Source: Mixophyes australis (lineage: Eukaryota > Chordata > Amphibia > Anura > Limnodynastidae). Taken from it: 64,000 nucleotides of DNA. Each line of letters begins with the position of its first letter. Position 1 is the stretch's first letter. The position numbers were made by a program, and so were the translations under genes. The stretch is from NCBI GenBank assembly GCA_036250195.1, contig JAVHZZ010000002.1:71600205-71664204 (forward strand). Reading direction: 5' to 3'. The notes beneath the pieces are model-generated. The model was not told where the DNA came from, made no database searches, and saw only the letters and a program-made list of their open reading frames with translations. Positions 1 to 11,478 of the stretch are shown here, one piece after another.

Positions 1-349
1 ACAAACATTGCTTATTGTTTCTTTTAACCTCTTCATTACCGGAGATGTTTGGCACCTCATTGACCACAACTAGTTTAATGTTTCTGAGCTGTGTATTGCT
101 GGAAATAACCTTTTTCTTAATCTACCCAAGTGATTTTTATACATTTTTTGCTTTGTTTGTTTGTTTTTGGAACTATATTTAAATAAATACCTTTGTTTTA
201 CTGTGTGGGCTTCAGATAAGGAAAATCCACAAACAAAATCATTCATATTTCTTCCCATAACCATTGTCATACAGTTACTGAAACTCCAAATACCCCAAAA
301 TGCAGTTGTCTAAGTATAGGGATACTAAATGCATGCACTTTTACTCAAG
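1..349. other. No recognisable feature
   Basis: AT-rich sequence. Only short open frames are present, with no family motif, and I see no repeat boundaries here. It is probably host intergenic DNA or very old repeat. Confidence 0.5.
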
Positions 350-357
350 GGCTATGG

Positions 358-566
358 CATACTTGCCAACTCTCCCGGAGTGTGGCAAAATCCTAGTGAA
401 GTGGGCAGAATTAGGTCACAAACGCCTCGATTCCTGGTGACGCGTTTTGCATCATAACATCACGGGGGCGGGTCCAAAATGAAGTGGATTTTGGAGGCCC
501 GCCCCCCGTGACGCCCACCTCCCCCGCAGGCTCCCGGATACCAACATTGTAAAGTTGGTAATTATG
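358..566. mobile_element. hAT-type MITE, short copy
   Basis: The left end reads CATACTTGCCAACT and the right end AGTTGGTAATTATG, which are imperfect inverted repeats. The element is flanked by the 8-bp duplication GGCTATGG at 350-357 and 567-574. An 8-bp target duplication is the mark of hAT transposition. The interior is GC-rich and repeats the phrase 'tagtgaagtgggcagaatta', which also occurs in the related copy at 669-990. There is no coding capacity, so it must have been moved by a transposase supplied from elsewhere. Confidence 0.85.
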
Positions 567-596
567 GGCTATGGATGTTATATGGCCAGAAACTTA

Positions 597-1058
597 GGGC
601 TAGATTTACTAAGCTGCGGGTTTGAAAAAGTGGGGATGTTGCCTATAGCAACCAATCAGATTCTAGCTCATATTTGCCAACTCTCCCGGAATGTCCGGGA
701 GACTCCCGCATTTTGCGAGTGTCTCCCAGACTCCCGGGTGAGTGTGGCAATCTCCCGAATTCTGCCCACTTCACTAGGAAGTGCCCCACTTCCTAGTGAA
801 GTGGGCAGAATTAGCTCCCAAACGGCCCGGGGAATCGCGGCGTTTGGCCCCGCTGTCAAATGACGCGTTTTGCGTCATGACATCACGGGGGGCGGGTCCA
901 AAATGCCGCTCATTTTAGAGCCCCGACCCCATCACGCCCACCTCCCATGACAGGCTCCCGGAAACCAACTATTCAAAGTTGGTAAGTATGTTCTAGCTGT
1001 CATTTTGTATAGGCAACATCCCCTCTTTTTCACACCCGCAGCTTAGTAAATCTAGCCC
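597..1058. mobile_element. Harbinger-like MITE (family A), split by a hAT insertion
   Basis: The ends are GGGCTAGATTTACTAAG and its inverted copy, flanked by the 3-bp duplication TTA at 594-596 and 1059-1061. Three-base duplications with GGG...CCC ends fit PIF/Harbinger. The arms contain GTTGCCTATAGCAAC next to a CCAATCAG box. A hAT MITE has landed inside it (669-990). Further family A copies lie at 11,284, 44,015, 50,958, 52,216 and 57,744. Confidence 0.85.
669..990. mobile_element. hAT-type MITE nested in MITE A
   Basis: Same family as the copy at 358-566, with ends CATATTTGCCAACT and AGTTGGTAAGTATG. It is flanked by the perfect 8-bp duplication TTCTAGCT at 661-668 and 991-998, and those bases belong to the interrupted MITE A. 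Removing the element and one duplication restores a continuous MITE A, which fixes the order of insertion. The interior holds the inverted 'cacttcctagtgaagtggg' block and the CpG-rich stretch around 815-900. Confidence 0.9.
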
Positions 1059-1061
1059 TTA

Positions 1062-1604
1062 ATGTTTAACTTTCTAGCAACATCTTTTTTAAAAAGAAAA
1101 ACATCTTTTTTCTCGTTTTTCATTTTTTATTTTCTCTTTATCAGGGGGAACTTGGCAGTTGCCAGAAACATCACTAGGACATTCTTCTCTTCAACACACT
1201 GGATCTAATAGTGACAAATATAGCAGCTGCTACAAGTTCCAGTTCAGCATGGATCTATTAGTACTGCCTTATTCAAGTCTCCTCTACACCTGTCTGGGCC
1301 TGTCTTCCTTGTATAAATCCCATGTGATGTCACATGGTGATGTCACAGGATTGCCCGTTGTAGAATGGAGAAGCACATGGCACATAGAAAAACTGTTATA
1401 TAATAGTTAAATCAAATTTATGAAGCTAAAAAACTTACTACCCTTACACAAATTGTTTAATGTTAGATTGTTTGAAGAAAGCATTTAATGATAGGAGAGG
1501 TAAATAAAGCCTGTACCTTTACACAAGTTTGTGCAAATGACCAGTCACCTCAAAAAATAATCCAATTTGAAAATACACGGATCTGATATTGGATGTAAAT
1601 GATA
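1062..1604. other. No recognisable feature
   Basis: Mixed-composition sequence. The 83-codon frame at 1159-1410 has no recognisable motif and no gene-like context. I see no repeat ends. Confidence 0.4.
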
Positions 1605-1612
1605 TCCTATCT

Positions 1613-1759
1613 CAGTGTTGGCTAACCTGTGACACTCCAGCTGTTGTGAAACTACAAGTCCCAGCGTACCCTTCCAGCACTAAGATGCTATATATTGGCA
1701 CAGCATGCTGGGACTTGTAGTTTCACAACACCAGGAGTGTCACACGTTATCCAACACTG
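1613..1759. mobile_element. Palindromic hAT MITE (147 bp)
   Basis: The ends are CAGTGTTGGCTAACC and its inverted form CCAACACTG. The two arms share 'aaactacaagtccca' in inverted orientation. The flanking 8-mers TCCTATCT (1605-1612) and TTCTATCT (1760-1767) match at seven of eight positions, as expected of an aged hAT target duplication. A half-copy of the same arm occurs near 40,239-40,275. Confidence 0.85.
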
Positions 1760-1767
1760 TTCTATCT

Positions 1768-3494
1768 GAACCATCACTATTCTTTAATGATTTGTTTAGA
1801 GATACATTGTCATATTTGATTACCATCACATATAACAATAGCGATATTTTGGAACTAAAAACAATTGCACTGGGCAACTAAATTGATGCATATATGACTA
1901 GTAGAGATGAATTATATAATGAGCTCCAAGGTTCATACTTTAGCATGTCATGACCAGCCTCACTTGCGCATGAGTGACGTGTGGGAAGAGTTAATCAGAA
2001 CAAAACCACCTGGTCTGCTTAAAAATTATTAAACTCCATCAAAATTATATCTCACGCTGACTATTAACTACCCACTTCTACCACCACTAAGATTTGGTTC
2101 CACAGCTAACACCAAGGAAGTTTTCAGTTACTCTCTGACTTATCTCCAAATACAATCCATACATAATTTAATGCGAGTTTTTGTAAATCAAATAATTATC
2201 TGCCATAAATGTAGCATTATAATCAACAAAAGAAATTTTGGCGGAACTACCACTCATCTAAGTAATAGCAATCGCAGAACCTGTGATCAATAATAATTTA
2301 TTAAAAATATACATGCAGATATTAAACATATGTAATTTTCAACACATAAAACCGGCAAGCATTTAAAAACATGAATATACAATTGCATGTGAACACACAA
2401 ATACAGGCTTAGAATAAATGATTCTGATGAAAAATCTGCAGTGGTTAAGTAGACTGTCAGGAATTCACAGATAAAGTTCAAGATCTTAGCGAGATTGTTT
2501 GTCAGTGATAAAATAACGACATAAGAAAATATGGTAATCCAAGCACTCTCAGTGCCAAGTCTCAACATTTATTCACATATCTCCAAGTTGATATTCCTCC
2601 AGGTGTCAGTCTGTGTTTTAGGAAGAACTGTCTCCCACTTGCAGAACGAACAATCCAGGGCATTCTGTTGTTTCAAAAACGCAATATGAAAACAGAAGAT
2701 TTGAATCCAGAATCAATCCCTGGACGGTTTAAAATGATTATCATCCTAACTTATCTGGCCCATTGAATATGTAAGAACACAAAGACAGAGCATTACCAAT
2801 GTAGTTTAATATGACAAAGAAAGCCACATTATTTATTGTATACAAAAAGGATAACAGAATGACACAAAAAGATACAAGTGTAAAACAGTTTCTTAAAAAG
2901 AACAGTAATGAAAACAAAAGAAAACTCAGGTATGTTTCATGTAACTGCTGCCTGGGGAAGACAGAATGTTGACATCCTCTTAGTAGCAGACCCTCAAAAA
3001 CAGACAACTTTTAACAACTCTCATTATCTTTTAAATATTCTCTGCTTTGTTCAAAAACCTCTTCACTGTGAGGTCACTGAAAGAAGAGTGTGCTCTGTTA
3101 ATCGGATTTACAACTGGCTTTTATAGTTCTTACGGATAAACACCTGTCTGGAATACCATAAATGGAATATTTATCTTTTGGAACATCATAGAAATATATT
3201 ACATCCAATCAACAGGATATGAGCTACAAACATATGCATATGAGACATTGATATGTTTTGATAAATTATTTGTGACTTTGCTTGATCTCTCTCTCTCTTC
3301 TTGAAAAGTATATATGCTGGACACATGTCATGTGCCTATGGTTACTGATTATAAATGTATATAGAGATCTCCTCAAATATAGATTCTAAAAAGTATTACA
3401 TTGATGCAAGAATGGTGTTTATTATAATGCCCAGTTCACTACGTATATATCCATTTTTGTTGTACAATACTGCACTCACCAGGCTCTCAGGTTC
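1768..3494. other. No recognisable feature
   Basis: AT-rich sequence. The short frames at 2,287-3,126 overlap on both strands and lack motifs. There are no clear repeat boundaries or tandem arrays. It may be host DNA. Confidence 0.4.
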
Positions 3495-4293
3495 TGTTAC
3501 TTACCCCTCTGCTGTCTCAGATCACTCTGCATCATGCTGCCCAGTCTGATTCCAGAGATCCTTCCAAAACCAGTGCATGGGCGCTGCCATCTTAGATTCA
3601 GTCACCTGCTCTCTCTTAGACGGTCAGAGTTCTGCTCCAGCTCAGAAGATCACAGCCTCTGATCAAGGGATAGCAGTCTCAGATTTCCCTCCAAAACCAG
3701 TGCCTGGGCGCCACCATCTTGGATCCAATCACCTGATTCCTCTCAGCCAGTGCTGCTTCACCTCAGTTGTCTGCAGCCTCCAGTCAGCGGAGAGCAGTTA
3801 CCATAAAAGGACTTCCTGGAGCCCTAACCTGTTGCCAGTGCACCGCTGATTACTCAGACGCCTACCTGATTTCAAGCAGTCTGCAATCTACTCAGTTCCT
3901 TCTGCCCAGACAGGTTCCATTGTGGTTCCAGTTCAAGCCTTCTGGTTCCATTTTGGCTCCGGTTTGCACAGTATGGTTCTGATTCCAGCATTCTGGTTCC
4001 GTTCCGGTTCCAGCATTTCGTTTCCAGCATTCTGGTTCCATTCTGGTCTCAGCATTACGGTCCCAGCATTTTGGTTCCAATCCGGTCTTCTTTGCTAATC
4101 TGATCATAATCTTGCTACTCTCGACTTCTTGACTTAATAATCCTGAACTCTCAGCCATCACCACCTGTACCTCTTCTTTCCCTCTCATGCGAAAGGACAT
4201 AATCAGGCCAGCCAGCTTTGTATACGTAGCCACCAGTTCAGCTCCAGAGACACAACCCAGTCCAGGTACAGACAAATCCTCAGGTGTGACAAC
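3495..4293. repeat. Possible retroelement LTR or other old repeat
   Basis: This block is less AT-rich than its surroundings. A segment is duplicated with a period of about 127 bp: 'ccaaaaccagtgc' at 3564 and 3691, each followed by a CCATCTT box resembling YY1 sites in LTR promoters. A run of degenerate 'ttctggttcca' repeats follows at 3,900-4,080. The start TGTTAC and end GTGACA would suit an LTR, but I could not find a target duplication. The retroelement call is therefore weak. Confidence 0.3.
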
Positions 4294-6163
4294 TCCTCAT
4301 TGTATCCATCGCGCCACCATATAGATTCAAAATTGTGGCTCTTTCCTTAAGAAGTTGGACAGCGCTGGACTAGATAAGTATTTTTATGCTGTCTAAATAC
4401 ATACTGTATTAGTGCACACAACTTTTTGTGGAAGCACATTCAATATAATTATTGCCCTAATTACTTTTTGGTGTGTTAAAAACAAGACATCTGACTACTT
4501 CCCTGCACAAGGTGTTCACAAAATAATCTATAGTCTGGGTTCACACGATCAAAACAGTACAGGGTATGAAATAGATTTCTGTACTTGCAGACTGCCCACG
4601 CCATCTTAAGAAACAATGTGGAACAACAGAGATCATAAAGTTCTATGGCAGACTCCAAAGTTTTTGTAGGCCTTATATTGCCAGCGTTCACCCTGGTACT
4701 CAGAACATCAAACACATGGTGAATTTCCTTGGCAGTTGTTGATTAAACAAGTTTTGTAACTGAAGAACACACAGTATTGCCAGAGGCTTTCTTATTCCCC
4801 AGCAATGAATGGTTAAGAAACCTTCCAAAACTACCAGACAATTTAATATTTCAAAACCCTTTGTGGCAGATTAAAGCATTTTTATAGCATTAGGACTAAT
4901 ATTCTTTTCTCATCACCCATTATCTTTCTGCATGTAAGGCAGCTTATAAAATGTTTCAAAACATTGGCTATTATAATGTTTTGTGCCTGTATTTCCCAGT
5001 TTATTGCTGTCTTTTATCATTGCTATAGATGCAACAGCACTTTCAATCTGTGTTAATCTCACCATTAATCTGCACTTGTTTGCTGCCAAATGTAAAAGTT
5101 TAAATTCCACTACTGCGGGGAAAGGTGTTTGCTTGATTCAAAATGCATGCAGTATATATTTTTTTATAGCTGTCTATTGTCTTATTTATTAACCTTCAAA
5201 TGCTTGGAGAGTACATCTTACAAAAATGCTTTAGACTCGGTCACTCGAGGTGAGAAAACTTTACCTTAAAGGGTCAATATTTATAAAATCAAAGCTAAAT
5301 GACGATAAAAAATGTATTATGCAATAATTATAAATGCATATGTAATCGTTTATATGCCAAGACGGTAGCTAAAATGTTTGATGTTGTATTAAACATTGTT
5401 ATTTAACTGGATGTGAACTATCGTCTGCCAGTTTACACAATAAATTTTTGCTAGGTTTATAGCCATTAAGGGTCATACTTATCAATATATGAAGAGGCTA
5501 AAGCTTCCCAATACATTTGCTTCATAAGTATTGCTGCTGTACAAATTATTATGTAAAGCTTTATTAGTTGAATAAAGCATCTGTTATGTATGCAGATTTT
5601 TAAATATTTTACACATCAGGTTTTAGTGAAAAAGGTAAAGGTAGGATGATGTTTTCAATGCTTTTGTTATAATGTAAATGCTGCAAATAAAAATAATTAA
5701 ATAAGAAAGAAATATCTATGGACTGCTTTAAAATAAATTAGTGAGAATTAAAAAAAAGAATAGAAAAATGAGATTATAAAAATCATAAAAAACGATATTG
5801 ATGCTTTGTCACAGCTTGTGTTGCAGGGAAGGGGGGAGGAGCCTTACTGCTTGTCCCTGTAAAAAATGCAACAGTGTGGTTTATATGGGGGAAATTGGAG
5901 GGGTTCTTGGCCTATGTATTGGGTTATTATTATACTCTGATTTAAATTGTTACCAGGACTCAGGTGGTCGGTTGATTGGGCACTGTGGACGTGATCTTTG
6001 GATTTTGGATTATAGGGCCTTGTGGGGCCAACTAGTTGTCTGGTACGCCCCACCCATTAACATTTAAAGGCAAGAATTCAGAAAGGCTGTGCTCATATTC
6101 TCTCCGCTGGTGGGTGTCATGTCTATTATTAAATTAGTGATTATTGATTGTAGGACAGAGGGG
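4294..6163. other. No recognisable feature
   Basis: AT-rich, with no open frame above 90 codons and no tandem repeat. The stretch 5,800-6,070 is G-rich and may be part of an old element, but I found no ends for it. Confidence 0.4.
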
Positions 6164-6454
6164 CAGATAGTCAGGGCCGCCGAGAGGGGGGGGGAGCGGG
6201 TACAGTTTACCCGGGCCCGGCCATGCCAGGGGGCCCGGGCCGGGCCCTCGCTGCTAATTAATTATTTTTTTTTAATTTTTCTGTCTTGCGCTTTTTTTTT
6301 TAACTTTTTTTTACGCGGGGGGGGGGGGGAGGGGGGGGTCTTGGGTTTCTTGGGAGCTGGGAGGAAGAATAAATTAAAAAAAAAAAAATAAATACTCACG
6401 TGATCGCGCGGCGCCGTGTCCCTCCTCTCCTCCATTCACACTGACTGCCGGGCG

Positions 6455-6462
6455 TGACGTCA
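6455..6462. promoter_or_regulatory. CRE-like palindrome in hAT element
   Basis: TGACGTCA is a perfect cAMP-response-element core. It lies about 110 bp upstream of the donor-like GTAAGTAA, in a GC-rich block. The comparable parts of the elements at 30,786 and 55,330 have the weaker forms TGACGTCC and TGACATCA. Promoter function is inferred only from position. Confidence 0.35.
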
Positions 6463-6639
6463 TCAAGTCACGCCTGTCAGTCAGTGAGGAGCGCCGCAGC
6501 CAGCAGGAAGAAAGAAGACAGAAGAGGAGACAGAAGAGCAGAAAAGAAAAGAAAGAAGTTGACAAAAGGTAAGTAAAGAAACGGAGAGGCAAGGGGAGGA
6601 AAACAGAGAGGGACAGTACTATAAAGAAAGGGGACAGAG

Positions 6640-6925
6640 AAACAGAGGAGGAAAAAAAGGAGAGAGCCACAGAGTAATAAAAAAAAATTGGGGAAAGAGG
6701 AACAGAGGAGGGGAAAAAAAGTGGGAGAGAGGAACAGGGGAATAAACAAAAAAGTGGGAGAGAGGAACAGAGGAGGAAAAAAAGGAGAGAGCCACAGAGG
6801 AATAAAAAAAAAATTGGGGAGAGAGGAACAGGAGGAAAAAAAGGAGAGAGCCACAGGGGAATAAAAAAAAGTGGGAGAGAGGAACAGAGGAGGAAAAAAA
6901 GTGGGAGAGAGGCACAAAGTAAAAA
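6640..6925 (+). repeat. Purine-rich minisatellite inside hAT element
   Basis: Degenerate units of about 40-60 bp are built from 'gagaggaacagaggagg', A-runs and 'gagagccacagagg'. Almost every base is a purine. The long minus-strand frames here (proline/phenylalanine/serine rich) are by-products of the repeat. Confidence 0.8.
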
Positions 6926-7418
6926 AGAAGGGGGAAAAGCAGCATGGAGGTCGCAGTGTGAGCATAAGGGGGTACAGTGTAGTTGTGATGAAGGGGCACA
7001 GTATTGTGTGTGTAATGGCACAGGGGGCTTGTTGCAATGTAGTGTGTGTGAGGTAGGTGGCAGCTAATTAATGGGCGCTATTTTGTTTGTAGGGTGATGG
7101 TGAGGCAATTTAATAGTAGGGACTATTAATTTAAGATGGGGTGGTTTGGGGGCTATTGAATCTTGGGGTGAGTTTAGGGAGAATGAGGTCTATTTATTAA
7201 ATGTGACTATGAATTATTTAATGGCAGTGATGGTTGCGGGAAATAGGTATTGCTGGGGCTGTTTGCAGGAAGGGAAATAGGTTTATTTATTAAATGTGAA
7301 TAGTATTATTTTAATGTTAGGGCTGGAGGAAGGCCTAATTATTAATCGTGGGTGCTATTGATTTAACGCTGGGGCTGGCTGTAATTTTCTAAATGTAGCC
7401 ATTTTTTTTTCAAAATAG

Positions 7419-7497
7419 GTCCTTCAACATTTCTGGATCCGGACAAGCCACAACTAAATAAAGCAGCAGCCACAGGTGGAGAAAGTGAGAAGAATAG
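7419..7497 (+). other. Exon-like block in hAT element (copy 1)
   Basis: A pyrimidine run and 'aaaatag' acceptor precede the block, and 'aatag|gtagga' follows as a donor. In one frame it contains FLDPDK, matching FQDPDK in the element at 8,238 and FQDPSK in the element at 30,786. The conserved frame and flanking splice-like sites suggest a former coding exon of a hAT-borne gene. I cannot assign the protein. Confidence 0.4.
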
Positions 7498-8466
7498 GTA
7501 GGAGAGAGCAGCACAGTGTGTGAAATGTTGTGATTCTAGTAGGGACAATACCAATTTTTGGTGAATGTTGTGTCCAATGTAAGGTGTAGGCCAAGACTGA
7601 ACTGTTTGTGTACACACTGCATTGTTTGTATACTACACTGTGGTGCTAGATGTCCTGAAAGTCAGGAGTGCTTGAACATATGTGACGCTCCGGCGAATTG
7701 AGAGCCTAGTGGTTTTTATGTTAGCCACGCCCCAATGGCACGTTTGCCACGCCCCCAAATGCATGACCGCACCTTCCAAAATTTTTGCACTGCCGTTTGG
7801 CTAGCCACGCCCCTGAATATATGACCATATTCCTAATCTTTTTTGCGCCGCCGTAAGGTGGCGCAAAAAAATTTTGGGGCTTACTTCACTATGAGGGGGG
7901 CCCCATGAATTTGTTGTACCCGGGCCCCTGAATTCTTCTTGGCAGCCCTGCAGATAGTGTCCCTATCTAAGGTCATGTATGTCTGCATATAAATGAGTAA
8001 CTTGGCGTATCCTTGTTAGTGAGTGTGTGTTTTCTTTGTACCACATTTTTGTCTTTTTATTTACTTTAAAAACTCACTCCTTTACAGTCATACCAAATTT
8101 TCCACAAACCATCGGTGTACTTAGAGAATACCTTACACCTGGAATTTTTTGGGTATGGATCCCTAAGCATCTCAGACCTCTTTATTGTGGTATCGTAACC
8201 TCAATGCATGACAATTTAGTCTGGGGTGAGATGTTAGCAGCGTTGGACTGGCCCACCGGTGTGTCGGGAAAATCCCCGGTAGGCCCCACTGTCTGAGGGT
8301 CCCTCCATCTGCCTGAGGGGGACAGGGTCCAAACTGTGCACAGCTCGCTGCACCCAGAATATTGACCACGACGGCGTGGCAGTGGGATTCAATAGGTCAC
8401 ATGTGCGTCAGCTGAGAGGAGCAGGGGACGAGAGAAGAGAAGAAGCTGACAGGTAAGTAAGTCATT

Positions 8467-9322
8467 GAAAAACCAAAAAAGAGGGGACAGAAATCGTGTA
8501 AATGGGACACTCGTGTGTTGTACATAATGAATTGAGAATAAAAACTATATTCTTTATTAATTACATTTAAAAGAAACTTAAGCATAATACTACAAATGTG
8601 TTAGTGGAATTCAAACCAATAAGAGGTAAACAGTTAAAAAAGTAGTAATACTACTTAGCTGCATCACTGGTCTAATAGTACTTATATCTACTACATCCAC
8701 TCATATGATTGTGTACTTAGTAAAATCCAGTCCTAACATGAATAACTTATTTCCTACTTAGATTTTATTATTTTGCCGCTATATTGGTTATGTTCATTGC
8801 ACTGTAAATACACATTAGGATTTGAGTTGGTTCAAAATTGATGTATAAATTGAAGTAAGTTTAGTGGATATTGCTCCTCCAAATATCAGTTGGTTCTCAA
8901 CCTATTACACTGAAACTTCTTACAGTAATAAATCATAGAGGTTAGAGTCAATATTTATATTGGACTGTTTCAAAATGGTCGGGTGCCACTTAAATTTGCA
9001 GCCCAACACACAGCACTAGGAGCCACCGGACATGCTGAATTGTCATCAATTTGGCAATCCTCTGCTGTAACAAATATTCAAGCTGACATTCTATACTGTC
9101 TAAATACTATATGATTTTGATAAACCATAACCCCCTAGAAATCTGACATAGCTGCAGTCCCTTCAGTTCCCTGCATGTAACCTAGTTACTGGTAAACAAC
9201 ATGGACTGCCTATTTAAGCATAGTATAACACAAATTGGGTCCTTTACAATTCCTGCATATTAACTGGTTACTGATAAATACATTGGACTGCTTACTGAAA
9301 TAGTCATTGACTCTGAGTGCTG
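8467..9322. mobile_element. Probable insertion within hAT element
   Basis: The 16-mer aggtaagtaagtcatt is present at 8451-8466 and again at 9323-9338, bracketing 856 bp of AT-rich sequence unlike the rest of the hAT element. A direct repeat this long would suit a LINE or SINE target duplication. No reverse transcriptase motif or clear poly(A) tail is visible, so the class is unknown. Confidence 0.4.
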
Positions 9323-10575
9323 AGGTAAGTAAGTCATTTCAGGGATTGTAGAGACCTTGTGGGTGTGGGTGGGGGTTGGCAGAGTAGAAAGGGAAGGTGC
9401 GGGGGGGGGGGGGGGACGGTGCAGAGAACTAGGTAGGAAGGTTTTACACTATAGAAGCTCATGGAAACAACTGTGTATAGGTTTATTCTGGGTGCAGCAT
9501 AACTATTTGTACTATGCTCTGAAAAAATGTGTTGCACTTACTATGATTATACTGTGCGTGTACTGTATTCTGAGGAGTCACATTTAGTAGGTACCCATTG
9601 CCCATTCCTAGTTTTCAGCCCAGGACCCAATGTTACCTTAATCCCCCACTGGTGCTAGCAGCACACAAAATAACAGCGAGCAGCATCTTAATATTAGGAA
9701 GAGTGAAACCGCTAAGTATTGGGCTTGGATGTTGTAATACTCCCCCAGAAGTGATGGACCCAAGTTACCTCCTATGTGAGCGATTTGGCTGGGCCCTGTC
9801 CAAAGTGGTTGCACAGTTATATCATGTGTCACTATATACTGCTCTGTGGCACCATATACTGTATATTCCAATGTAAAAAAATATCTTATTTTTTCTATTT
9901 CAATTTTAAACATCTTTTTGCTGCTTATGGTGGAGATAAGTGGGGTGAGGGTTAAGTAGAGACTTGGTGGAGAAAACCAGTGGGGGGGTTGGGAGTTAGG
10001 AGTTTTAGAGAAACGACGTGGGGATGGGTAGTGAATAAGGTAAGTGTTAGGGGAAGGATGGCTCTTTATGTAATGTGGCTGGGGGTGCTTGGGCTATTAA
10101 TTTAATGTGAGGTAAAGCCTTTAAACAGTATAAGATATTAATTTATTGGTGGGGCCTATTTAATTTAATTTAATAGAGGGGTAATGATAGCACCAGTTAA
10201 TTTAGGTTAATATTGCAATGATGGTATTATTTATTTAATGCTGGAATGGTGTGGGGTTAATGATTAAATGTTGGGCATATTTTACTGAGAAAGAGGGCTA
10301 TTTATTAAATGTGAATACTAATTATTTAATGTCAGGGCTGCTAGGGGGGATTTCTCTATGTATTAGTTGTGAGTACTTATTATTTAATGTCAGGCAGGTT
10401 GGGGGAAAATAGGTCAATGTATTAAATATGAATGCTGTTAATTTAATGTTGGGGCTGATACCTATTTATTAAACTTGAGTGCAATTGATTTAACGTCCGG
10501 GCTGGTTTGGAGGAGGGAGGCCTAGAGGGTTCGCTCATTGCTATATTTCATGTATCTATCCCTTTTTACAAACAG

Positions 10576-10658
10576 GACCCCAGCATTCCAGGATCCAGAC
10601 AAGCAGCAGTTGAGCTTAAGACACCAGCAGCAGCAGGAAGTGAAAACTACAAGAACAG
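10576..10658 (+). other. Exon-like block in hAT element (copy 2)
   Basis: It follows 'ttacaaacag' (acceptor-like) and ends at 'gaacag|gtggag' (donor-like). It is clearly homologous to the block at 30,837-30,926 (minus strand) and more distantly to 7,419-7,497. One frame reads FQDPDKQQ and stays open through a glutamine-rich stretch. This is best read as a relic or maintained exon of the hAT lineage. Confidence 0.45.
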
Positions 10659-11283
10659 GTGGAGAGGGCAGGGCAGTCTTCCAACTGTTCTAATTCTGGT
10701 GGGGCAGTCCCCCATTTGGATGTTTTCATCAGTAAGGACTTTGTTCCCACCGCAAGGACAGTTGGGAGGTATGTCCTGCTTCACACTACTCTGCTTGTAA
10801 AAGGTGAGCTATGTGCACCTAGCGGTAGTGCACACAGCTTTGACAATGTATTGGAAATGGATGGGAAGGGGTGGAAAGCAGCCTCACACTGTCTAAAATG
10901 ATAGCCAATGATGGTAGATCATGCAGATTCTGGTAGCATGGCATGGAAACCCCCTTGTAGAAATCTTGCATTTGCCTCCGCCCTATCTCCACTTGAAACG
11001 ATCATGTGTCCCATGCGTTGGAAGCACATCAGAATCACTGCCCCAGTCCCCTGAGTGATGATCCTTGCATTCTGACACATTGCCAGAAGAAAAGAAGAAT
11101 CACTCAGATGAGGTCACTGGGGCAGTTATTTTACTTTTCATCTGCCCCTCTGGTGGCTAGGCACACCCCTTCAGGTTTTGCGATGGTGCACAAACTATTT
11201 CATGGGCCCCTACTATTGCATTCCCTCGGTGGGCCCTTGATGCCCCAGTCCAACCCTGGATGTTGGCCTCAATCAAAGATATA

Positions 11284-11478
11284 GGGGTAAATTTATCAAG
11301 CTGCAAGTTTCCAGCGGGTTTGAAAAGTGAAGATGTTGCCTATAGCAACCAAACAGATTCTAGCTATCATTTTGTAGAATGTACTAAACAAATGATAAGT
11401 AGAATCTGACTGATTACTATAGGCAATATCTCCACTTTTCAAACCCACCGGAAACTCGCTGCTTGATAAATTTACCCC
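11284..11478. mobile_element. Harbinger-like MITE (family A)
   Basis: The ends are GGGGTAAATTTATCAAG and its inverted copy CTTGATAAATTTACCCC. The arms contain GTTGCCTATAGCAACC and the inverted 'actataggcaat'. It is more diverged than the copies in the 51-52 kb array. The flanks end in TA on both sides, and the exact target duplication is unclear. Confidence 0.75.

Larger units (their letters stand above)
6172..7950 (+). mobile_element. Large non-autonomous hAT element (1.8 kb)
   Basis: The ends are CAGGGCCGCCGAGAG and the inverted CTTCTTGGCAGCCCTG. They are flanked by the perfect 8-bp duplication CAGATAGT at 6164-6171 and 7951-7958. Inside are G-runs (6,317-6,340), a GC-rich block with a TGACGTCA site, a splice-donor-like GTAAGTAA at 6569, a purine-rich minisatellite, and an exon-like block at 7419-7497. 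The exon-like block is shared with the hAT elements at 8,238 and 30,786. No transposase domain is readable, so this is a non-autonomous derivative or a decayed master copy. The strand given is that of the exon-like block. Confidence 0.9.
8238..11258 (+). mobile_element. Large non-autonomous hAT element (3.0 kb)
   Basis: The left end CAGCGTTGGACTGGCCCACC matches the inverted right end (GGGCCC...CCAGTCCAACCCTG). The flanking 8-mers GATGTTAG (8230-8237) and GATGTTGG (11259-11266) agree at seven of eight positions. The interior has a donor-like GTAAGTAAG, a G-run at 9,403-9,416, and degenerate 60-bp repeats of 'tatttattaaatgtgaat' type at 10,090-10,500 that also occur in the 6,172 element. It also has the exon-like block at 10,576-10,658. 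No transposase can be read. A probable 0.86-kb insert sits at 8,467-9,322. Confidence 0.88.

Noticed and set aside
3892..4275. 127-codon minus-strand frame with repeated PECWNRN-type phrases
   Set aside because: It comes from degenerate 'ttctggttcca' repeats in an LTR-like block. No domain is visible and the ends do not suit a gene.
6374..7037. Minus-strand frames of 126-215 codons rich in Phe, Leu, Pro and Ser
   Set aside because: They mirror a purine-rich tandem repeat inside a hAT element. Three phases are open at once.
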